Shown here: piece by piece, positions 57,042 through 64,000 of the stretch
Numbering within the stretch: position 1 is the stretch's first letter
Layout: each line of letters begins with the position of its first letter
Source of the DNA: JABDGM01 sp963738665
GTDB lineage: Bacteria; Planctomycetota; Planctomycetia; Pirellulales; Lacipirellulaceae
Reading direction: 5' to 3'
DNA: 64,000 nucleotides
Assembly (NCBI GenBank): GCA_963738665.1
Contig: CAVTXL010000014.1
Coordinates: 62,001-126,000 of the forward strand
Position numbers and translations under genes: made by a program
The notes under the pieces: generated by a model
What the model was told of the DNA's origin: nothing
What the model saw: only the letters and a program-made list of their open reading frames with translations
Database searches by the model: none

Positions 57042-59290
57042 GTGGTTGCTTTTCCAGTCACTTGCGAAACGTGCCGGGCCCGGCTGAAGGTCCGCAGCGC
57101 GAAAGCGATTGGCGAGATCCACGCGTGCCCGCGCTGCGGCAGCATGGTGCACATCATTCCGCCGGCCGGCTGGGTGATGGAACGGGCCGAAAGTAACAGC
57201 GCGATGCCGGTGGCAGCCGCGGCGGCGACGAGCGCCCACTTTAAGCAAGTCATGACACCCAGCCAGGCCGCGGCCGATGCGTTCGCCGAGGCAGCGGTCG
57301 CCGTGCTTGACGGCGCCGGCAAGACCGGCGCAGGGCAACCGCAGTTCGCAACCTACCCGCAGTTCGATATGTCGTTCCACGGTGCGGCCGCGGCTGCGCC
57401 AACCGCTGCGTCGCCGCGCAGGATTGAGCGCCGTCTGCGCAAAATTGGCGGCCAGCCCGGCGGCGCTGGCCGGCGCGGCCGGTTTGGCCACGCTGCTGGT
57501 CGCCGGTGGTTTGGCTGCTGCGCTGTGGCCTCGCGGCGGCACGACCGATGCCGGCGAGGTTGCTCAGCCGGTGCAACCGGCAGCGTCCTTTGTCGCGGCT
57601 GACGATTCAAGATCCAATGTGGATACGTCGTCCGGCGAGGCCGGCGCCGCGGCAATTGGCTCGGTACAGCCGTCGCCGAACGAACCGGTCCCTGCCGTGG
57701 CATCGGCTCCGCCTGCGCACGAGTCGAGCGCTACAGTCGATCCAAACAAGGCAGAGCAAGTCGCCGCGGCCCCTGCATTCGAAGCGGCGCCCGCAGTGGA
57801 CCCGGCCCCGCAGACGGCGCCGCCAGCGGCTATTGCGAATCTTGAACAGGCCAAAGGTTCAGCCCGAGGCGCCGGCGGAATCGCGCCGGCGGCGGAGCCG
57901 GCGCCGCCGGCCGAGCCGGCCGCCAAAGCGAACGCGGGTCGCACTGGTGTGCTGGCGATCGATCCGCTTGATCCTCTTAACTTCGACCCGGCGAACTTGA
58001 GCTTGCTAAGTGGGCCGCCGGCCAGCAGCGCAACGACAAGCACGGTGCCGCCCTCGACATTGAACAGTGACGTCGCCAACGGGCCGGCTGCGAATCCGAG
58101 TCGCATCGACGCCCGCGTCGACACGAGCGTGCGGCGGACGGCGGACCAGGAAGAAACCCCCACGATCAGCGTGCGGCGAGGTCCGCCGGATTCAAGCCCT
58201 GCGGCCATGCGCAGTGTGGCCGACCAATTGAAGCTGCCGATTCGCCGCGCTTAGCGTACGGGCCATGCCGCTCGCGCAGTTTGTCCGGATGATGTCGGAC
58301 ATGTCCGCCGTGCCGATCACGATTGATCCGGCGGTATTCGACATGACGGGCGCATCGCCTTCGCGCGAGGTGGCCGTGGACGCGACGGACGCGACGCTTG
58401 AATCGCTGCTGCACGACGTGCTCGGCAAGCAACGTATGGATTTCGTGGAACGCGACGGGCAACTGGTCGTCGTCTGCCCGAACGGCGACGCACGGCGGCC
58501 GCGAGAGTATGACGTTGCGGATTTGCTGAACCCGGATGAGGCGGATGCGACTCGGCTGGCCGCGTTGATCGAGCAGTTTGTCGACCGCGAATCTTGGCAG
58601 GCCAACGGAGGCGCTGGAACGATCGCTGTGAACGCCCGATCGCTGCACATCGAACAGGCCGACAGCGTGCACCTGGGCATTCTCGTATTCTGCGAACGGC
58701 TACGGCTGGCCCGCGGGCTGCCGCTGAAGAGCCGATACCCGGCCGAGCGCTTGACGGTGGCCCCTGCTTACTCTCAATTGGCCAGAGCGTTGGAACAGCC
58801 GACTACGTTCACGTTTGTCGCGTGGAGTAATCTGGCGGACGTGGTCCGCGATTGGCAGAAACGCAGCGGCGTCACGATGCTGGTCGACTGGCGGGCGCTG
58901 GCCGAGCTCGAATTGTCCCCGACGACGCCGATTTCGTGCAGCGTGATTCAGCGCACCTGGCGGGAATCGCTCGACGAGATTTTGCCGGCGCTCGGCCTGG
59001 CGTGGTGGGCAATCGACGGCGAGACGATCTCGATCACGAGCCGGGCGGCGGCCGAGCGGACGCGGCGAATTGAGTTCTACGCTATTTCAAAGGACTTACA
59101 CGAACAGTTTGCCGGCGATGCGGCCCTGATCGATGCCCTGCGGCAGGAAGTGCGGCAACGGGCCGCGGGCGAGCCGGGCAAACCGGCGGGCGGCGACTTC
59201 GAGCTGGCAGTCGACCGCGATCATCTCATCGTGCTCGGCAATGCGTTTGTGCACCGCTATCTGACTGGGAGGCTGGCTAGCGGGCTCTAA
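57042..59290 (+). CDS. Zinc-ribbon membrane protein with STN-like C-terminus (two frameshifts)
   Basis: GTG 57042 gives MVAFPVTCETCRARLKVRSA; CxxC-x17-CxxC (CPRC at ~30) forms a cytoplasmic zinc ribbon like those at the N-termini of many planctomycete membrane proteins. The frame changes near 57425; then AALAGAAGLATLLVAGGLAA is the membrane helix. A long Pro/Ala-rich linker (~200 residues) follows. A second change near 58240 leads to MPLAQFVRMMSDMSAVPITI and VAVDATDATLESLLHDVLGK, an STN-like domain, followed by a repeat of that type (VVRDWQKRSGVTMLVDWRAL, DEILPALGLAWWAIDGETIS) to 59290. Topology: ribbon inside, linker and STN modules outside. It shares the STN theme with 55052-56778, 263 nt upstream. 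Confidence 0.65.
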
Positions 59291-59506
59291 TCGGGCGGGC
59301 TGTAATCGCGGCCGTGGCGGCTGGCTTCGCGAGCCGGGCTCATTTTGCAGAGCGAAATGGCTACCCTGGGCACGCCGAACGGCTTGCATTTCTGAGCGGG
59401 TAGCGGACAATGGGCTTGGTCTCGGTTGGCCCTTCTCGTGGGAATCTGTGCGCTTCACACTCGATTGCTGCGGTGGCAGCACGGCAAGGTACAGGAGGAC
59501 GATAGT

Positions 59507-60758
59507 ATGCAAGCTGTTGGTCGTTTGTTCGTCTTGGTAGTTCTCGTGGCGTCGACTGCATTGGCGCAAGAACGAGGAGCAGCACCGCGGCGCGGCGGGC
59601 GGGGCGGGCAACGCGGCGGCCCGGGCGTGGCGTCGCCCGCGATCGAGAGCGACGGCAAAGTGACGTTCCGGCTGCGTGCGCCTGAGGCGAAAACAGTAAC
59701 GCTCAACAGCGATTTTCTGGCCGAGACGTTCGAGATGACCAAGGGGGACGACGGCGTGTGGAGCGTGACCGTCGGGCCGCTCAAGCCGGATATGTACTAT
59801 TACAGCTTCAACGTGGACGGCGTAAAGCTGCTCGACCCGGCGAACTCGCAGGCCAAGATCGGCTTCACGACGAGCACGATCACGAGCATCCTTGATATTC
59901 CGGGCGAGGATTCGGATTTCTACGCGATCAAAGACGTGCCGCACGGCCAGGTTCGGCTGGAGCGGTACAACTCGAAATCGAACGGCGTGATTCGCGAACT
60001 GAATGTGTATACACCTCCCGGATATGAGGAGCACCCCGACCTGCGATACCCGGTGCTGTATCTGCTGCACGGTGCGAACAACGATCTGTATTCGTGGTCG
60101 CGGTACGGCAAGGCGAGCGAGATTCTAGACAATCGTTTGGCCGAAGGGGCGATCAAGCCGTTTATCGTCGTGATGCCTATGGGTTATGGCGGCGCCTCGG
60201 CCGACGGGCGCGTGCGCGGCCCGCGGGGCGGCGGCGGTCGTGGCGGCGCGGGGGGAGCGGCGGCCGCGGGCGGTGCTGGCGCGGGGGGCGGCGCGCGGGG
60301 CGGGCGGCGGTGGGATGGAGCTTTATGAACGCGACATCCTGGAAGACATCATTCCGTTCATCGACGCCAAGTACCGCACGGTGGCCGACCGCAAGCATCG
60401 CGCGATCATGGGCTTCTCGATGGGCGGCGGGCACTCTGGCCGCTACGGCCTGAAGCATCTCGATACTTTCAGCACGGTCGGAATTCTACGCGCGGGAGGG
60501 CCGAATCTGGAAACCGCGCCCTATTCGGAGCTGGCCGCGAATGCGGCCAAGACGAACGAGCAAATCGATTTGCTGTGGATCGCCTGCGGCAAAGACGACG
60601 CGGCCTTCAACGGCGCCCAGAACTTTTCGAACGCGCTCAAGCAGGCTGGCATCGAGCACACGTTCGTGGCCAGCGAGGGGGCGCACCATTGGCGCGTGTG
60701 GCGGCGGTACTTGCGCGACGTGTCGCCGCTGTTGTTTCAGCAGCAGACGTCCCCGTAG
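59507..60758 (+). CDS. Exported esterase (feruloyl-esterase-like, E-set plus alpha/beta hydrolase; frameshifted)
   Basis: ATG 59507 follows AGGAGG. The signal peptide VGRLFVLVVLVASTALAQ is followed by an Arg/Gly-rich stretch (APRRGGRGGQRGG). An N-terminal E-set/CBM48-like domain (VTFRLRAPEAKTVTLNSDFL) precedes an esterase of the enterochelin/feruloyl type: LNVYTPPGYEEHPDLRYPVL, YLLHGANNDLYSW, and, after the frame change near 60310, HRAIMGFSMGGGHSGRYGLK (nucleophile Ser in GFSMGG) and SEGAHHWRVWRRYLRDV (catalytic His). The shift falls in a ~90-nt Gly-rich segment (GPRGGGGRGGAGGAAAAGG). It is predicted to release ester-linked groups such as acetate or ferulate from polysaccharides, in line with the GH127 and sulfatase genes nearby. 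Confidence 0.82.
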
Positions 60759-60768
60759 CCGGCGAGAT

Positions 60769-62466
60769 TCACTTCTTATATTTCGAGTTATCGTCCCAGC
60801 CGATCGGCGTTTGCCGGCCGGTCCAGGGCTTGACGCCGGTGCGATCGGCCCACGTGTTGTAGAGGGCTGTGAGCTCGGCGGTTTTATCGGGGAGTTCCTT
60901 GGCCAGGTCGTGGGATTCCAGGCGGTCTGATTTCATGTTGTACAGCTCCCACGCGTTCGGGTAGCGGCTAACGATTTTCCAGTCGCCTCGGCGGAGGGCG
61001 CGGTTGCCTTCGTGTTCCCAGCCAAAGACGGCGGGCGGGCGCGTGCCACCCGCCAGGACCGGCAGCAGGCTGCGGCCCTCGACGGGCTGGATGCGGTGGC
61101 CTTGGTACTCGGCCGGATAGCTGGCCTGGGCGAGGTCGAGCAGCGTCGGCAGCAGGTCGATGACATGGGCCTGTTCGTGCGTGATCGCGGGCTGAATTTT
61201 GTTCGGCCACCAGACGATGCAGGGAGTGGCTATACCCCCCTCGTGCACGAAGCTCTTAAAGCGGCGAAACGGCGCGTTGGAGAGGCTGGCCCATTCTAAG
61301 CCGTACGAGGCATAGGTGTCTTCCGGGCCGGGCATGATCGTGGGCACGTTGCCGACGCGGACCGGCGCGCCGCTGCGGGTGCGGCGGGGGTAATCGTTGG
61401 CCGCGTTGCCGGTCTGGGCGATCTCTTCGGCGCAGCCGCCGTTGTCGGAAAGGAACAGGACGATCGTGTTGTCGCGGTCGGCGCGGGCGGCTACGGCATC
61501 GAGAATCGTACCCACGCCGCGATCCATTTGTTCAATCATCGCGGCATAAACGGCCATTCGCCCGTCGAACCAATCGCGATAGGCGGGGTTAATTTCGTCC
61601 CACGGCAATTCCTGCTCGTCGCGCTCGGGGAGCGGCCAGGCCGGATCGATCAGCTTCAAATCGACGAGCCGCTGGTGACGCTCTTTGCGGAGCTCATCCC
61701 AACCGGCTTGGAAGCGGCCACGGTAGCGGGCGATGTCGGCCTCGCGGGCGTGCAGCGGGAAATGGGGCGCCGCATAGGCCACGTAGAGGAAATACGGTTT
61801 ATCCGCGGGCTGGTCTTTTATGTAGGCGACGGCGTGCTCGCTGACGGCGTCGGTGAAGTGATAATCGCCCTCGGTCGGCGGCAGCGGCCGGCCGTCCTCC
61901 ATCAGCGATGGGGGATTGTAGTGGCTGCGGATCGATTGAATGATTCCGTAGAAGCGATCGAAGCCGCGGCCGGTGGGGCCGTTCTGGGCCAGGCTGGGGG
62001 AGTTGGGGCGGTAGGGGGTGACGTGCCATTTGCCTGTCATGTAGGTGGCGTAGCCGGCCGTCTTGAGGCCTTCGGCCAACGTGATTGCGTTATGCGAGAG
62101 GTCGCCGTTGTAAAGGCCGTTGGGGCTGCGGCCGACCATGTGGCCGATGCCGGCCTGGTGCGGGTAAAGCCCGGTCAGCAGGCTGGCGCGGGTGGGGCAG
62201 CAGCGAGACGCATTGTAGAACTGCGTAAACCGTAGGCCGGCAAAGCCGAGGCGGTCGATGTTCGGCGTGTTGATCTCCGAGCCATAGCAACCGAGATCGG
62301 AGAAGCCCATGTCGTCGGCGAGGATCAAAATGATGTTCGGCCGCGTGTGGAGCGAATCGCTCTGGGGTTCTCCGGCTGGACTCGTCGCGTTGCCGCCGAG
62401 CCAGGCGAGAACGGCAAGAATTGCGATCACGAGGAGATAAAGACGCGATGTAACGGTGTTGGCCAT
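60769..62466 (-). CDS. Exported arylsulfatase (type I, formylglycine)
   Basis: 565 residues from ATG 62466, which places the hydrophobic signal (LYLLVIAILAVLAWLGG) at the start; ATG 62526 is an alternative. NIILILADDMGFSDLGCYGS gives the metal Asp pair. SRCCPTRASLLTGLYPHQAG contains CxPTR, where Cys is converted to formylglycine. TGKWHVTPYRPN supplies the catalytic Lys/His, and FLSDNGGCAEE and FGWEHEGNRALRRGDWKIVS are sulfatase C-terminal blocks. Calcium-dependent sulfate ester hydrolysis; the substrate is probably a sulfated polysaccharide. Sulfatases are numerous in marine planctomycetes. It lies downstream of the SGNH hydrolase with an 85-nt gap, so the two are probably co-transcribed. Confidence 0.94.
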   Translation of the reverse strand: MANTVTSRLYLLVIAILAVLAWLGGNATSPAGEPQSDSLHTRPNIILILADDMGFSDLGCYGSEINTPNIDRLGFAGLRFTQFYNASRCCPTRASLLTGLYPHQAGIGHMVGRSPNGLYNGDLSHNAITLAEGLKTAGYATYMTGKWHVTPYRPNSPSLAQNGPTGRGFDRFYGIIQSIRSHYNPPSLMEDGRPLPPTEGDYHFTDAVSEHAVAYIKDQPADKPYFLYVAYAAPHFPLHAREADIARYRGRFQAGWDELRKERHQRLVDLKLIDPAWPLPERDEQELPWDEINPAYRDWFDGRMAVYAAMIEQMDRGVGTILDAVAARADRDNTIVLFLSDNGGCAEEIAQTGNAANDYPRRTRSGAPVRVGNVPTIMPGPEDTYASYGLEWASLSNAPFRRFKSFVHEGGIATPCIVWWPNKIQPAITHEQAHVIDLLPTLLDLAQASYPAEYQGHRIQPVEGRSLLPVLAGGTRPPAVFGWEHEGNRALRRGDWKIVSRYPNAWELYNMKSDRLESHDLAKELPDKTAELTALYNTWADRTGVKPWTGRQTPIGWDDNSKYKK

Positions 62467-62551
62467 AGCGCTTCGCGCAATCGGAATACCTTCAGCGCGA
62501 CCTTCTTCCAGCGGAAAGAGACTCATTGGACGGCCTCGATCACGACTCGCA

Positions 62552-63439
62552 CTAGCCGCGTGCCCCGCGGCCCGCCGCGCTGGGGTCGCCGGTGGGTGGT
62601 GGGGCGTGGTCTTCTTTGGCGGGTGGGCCAAGGATTTCGGTGAAGATCGGTTTCAGGGCGTCAGCCCAGACCTGGTAGCCCTTGATATCGGGGTGGAGCC
62701 GGTCGCGGTTCATCATGCCTTCTAACAATTTACCGTCGGCGTCGGCGAGCTTGTCGTTGACGTTCAGGTAGCGAACCTTTTTGCCGTCGGCTAGTTTGGC
62801 CAGGTTTTCGTTGATCTTATTGATCGCCGCGTTGGCATTGGGGTTGTCGTTGCGGGGGAAGATGGCGGTGACGATGATTACGGCGTCGGGCGCTTTTTCC
62901 TGGCAGACGCGGACGACGGCGATAAGGCCGCGAGTGATGTCTGCGACGCGGGCCTCATCGCCGGGGGGGCCGCCGATGTTGTTCGTGCCGCCGAGGAGAA
63001 CGATGATTTTCGGATTGATTCCATCGAGTTCGCCGTTTTCGAGTCGCCAGAGGATGTTTTCGACGCGGTCGGCGCCCCAGCCGAAGTCGGCCGCGTTCCA
63101 GCCGTGGAAATTCTCGTTCCAGTTAGCGAGGAGCTGCGGGTAATCGGTGGCCCCCCAGCGGCGGGTGATCGAATCGCCCTCGAAGTAGACGTCGATTTTG
63201 CCTTGTTTGGCCTTGGCGAGGAGCTGCTCGTGAGCGGTGCGCGAGTTGGCGTCGTTGCGGGGGGCGGCCTGGTCGGCGGCCGCGGCGGCGAACCCGCGGC
63301 CACGGCCGCGTCCGCGGCGCTGGGCGGGTGGCGTGGCGGTTTGGCCGTTGGCAGGTTGCTGAGGGGTTGTCGGTTGTTCTTGGGCGCAGCAATCGGCGGC
63401 GAGGGCGGCAGTGAGCGCGAGGGCGATCAGGTAACGCAT
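62552..63439 (-). CDS. Exported SGNH/GDSL hydrolase
   Basis: 295 residues, intact. The signal peptide YLIALALTAALAADCCAQ is followed by Pro/Gln-rich and then Arg/Gly-rich sequence (PPAQRRGRGRGRGFAA). SGNH blocks: FEGDSITRRWGAT (Ser, block I), FGWGADRVENILWRL (Gly, block II), IVLLGGTNN (Asn, block III), and MMNRDRLHPDIKGYQVWADA (Asp/His, block V). It probably deacylates sugar acetates or lipids. Blocks I-V match the platelet-activating-factor-acetylhydrolase-like branch common in planctomycetes. It is the first gene of a likely pair with the sulfatase, consistent with breakdown of acetylated, sulfated glycans. Confidence 0.93.
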   Translation of the reverse strand: MRYLIALALTAALAADCCAQEQPTTPQQPANGQTATPPAQRRGRGRGRGFAAAAADQAAPRNDANSRTAHEQLLAKAKQGKIDVYFEGDSITRRWGATDYPQLLANWNENFHGWNAADFGWGADRVENILWRLENGELDGINPKIIVLLGGTNNIGGPPGDEARVADITRGLIAVVRVCQEKAPDAVIIVTAIFPRNDNPNANAAINKINENLAKLADGKKVRYLNVNDKLADADGKLLEGMMNRDRLHPDIKGYQVWADALKPIFTEILGPPAKEDHAPPPTGDPSAAGRGARG

Positions 63440-64000
63440 GGAGTGAGGCCTCCAGGACGGTGTTGGAGATTGTGGAATACTTATTGCGGGGAAACAATTT
63501 GCAATTGAGTTTTGGGTAAAATGCGGTGGAGGTTACGGGAATTGCGCCCTTTCAGGGCTGACGAATTATGGCGCAACGCCCTACCCAGGCCGGCGGCCTG
63601 GGCTGTCGCATGGTGCCCTTTCAGGGCGGACAGGCAAACTCAGTGCTCACTCGACGCAGAGCGTCGAGCATCGCGTCCCCACGCGGACCGTGGGAACGAG
63701 ATATCGTATTTTGCCCTCTTGGGGGCAAGTAAACGGTATGTCAAATCCTCTCGAACCACTCCTCAACGGCGGCGGTGTCGTCTTCCCAAGTGCAACGTCC
63801 GCCATCGGCAGATCTGAACCATACTACTTCGACTGTTTTAGATCTGTCGTTTGTTTATGTTTAGTGGTGCTAACAAGTTACGCCGCTTCCAATGGTACAA
63901 GCGGGCTAGTTCGTTGCGTACCAGACGTTGTTGGCATTCGTGTCGGATGCGAGACGGTGTAGCGCATCCGCGGATACGTCGTAGGATTTCGGAGATGCGC
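63440..64000. other. Gene-free end of window with intergenic repeats
   Basis: No credible gene. It has CCCTTTCAGGGC at 63547-63558 and again at 63617-63628 (a 12-nt perfect palindrome), CCCAGGCCGGCGGCCTGGG at 63585-63603, and the GCAGAGC-core hairpin. A frame from about 63738 is Cys- and Val-rich, unlike the neighbouring genes. Confidence 0.55.
63650..63668. repeat. GCAGAGC-core hairpin (CTCGACGC-AGA-GCGTCGAG)
   Basis: Identical to 50779-50797. It is followed by GTCCCCACGCGGACCGTGGG, a degenerate relative (63676-63695). Confidence 0.8.

Noticed and set aside
63738..63962. Small gene at the right end of the window
   Set aside because: No ribosome binding site, unusual Cys/Val-rich composition, and it lies within repeat-rich intergenic sequence.

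Overview
The window looks like chromosomal DNA of a planctomycete, most likely Pirellulales-like. Typical families are present: two tandem DUF1559 pseudopilin-like proteins, a DUF1549/DUF1553 cytochrome protein paired with a Tat-exported DUF1501 protein, PEP-CTERM proteins (one with dockerin repeats), PQQ-type beta-propellers, a GH127 glycosidase, an arylsulfatase, an SGNH esterase and a REC-Ser/Thr kinase fusion. GC is high except around 28-37.7 kb, which reads visibly more AT-rich (not computed). No rRNA, tRNA or CRISPR array was seen.

About twenty genes are split between reading frames at short G/C-rich sites although both halves still read as one conserved protein. I treat these as probable single-base indels of the assembly and give the whole gene with the approximate shift position; few are likely to be true pseudogenes.

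Layout. 1-8.3 kb: four envelope-type genes in one direction (Gly-rich protein, TPR/PQQ membrane protein, TPR-extended solute-binding protein, unknown exported protein), overlapping by ATGA. 8.5-16.8 kb: galE, a PEP-CTERM protein, twin DUF1559 genes, a convergent PQQ protein, an SMR efflux pump and a caspase-like protein with an EF-hand. 16.9-22.9 kb, minus strand: the most interesting locus, a lysine 2,3-aminomutase followed by four overlapping genes: two D-Ala-D-Ala-ligase-like ATP-grasp enzymes, a GNAT-HDAC fusion and a second GNAT. It reads as an uncharacterised pathway that builds an acetylated, probably beta-lysine-containing, small peptide or osmolyte. 23-30 kb: small hypothetical gene, dockerin/PEP-CTERM protein, transposase relic, patatin-like lipase, copies of a repeat carrying a conserved TTGACA-16-TACACT promoter, and a group II intron remnant with domain V but no reverse transcriptase.

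30-36.8 kb: a stress/regulation island with two divergent DUF2294 genes, a candidate small RNA or attenuator ending in a 17-bp hairpin plus U7, a receiver protein, csrA, and DUF3309, BON, hemerythrin-like, cold-shock, GT4 and six-hairpin glycosidase-like genes. 37.7-47.4 kb: tandem GGDEF protein, GH127 enzyme, and the PSD1/DUF1501 pair. 47.6-52.1 kb: a hybrid histidine kinase ending in an HPt domain, then a REC-Ser/Thr kinase, plausibly one phosphorelay. 52.2-63.4 kb: a SecD-head-like lipoprotein, glutamate-type dehydrogenase, two STN-like membrane proteins, an esterase, a sulfatase and an SGNH hydrolase. Several of the exported hydrolases carry Arg/Gly-rich low-complexity segments unrelated to their catalytic folds.
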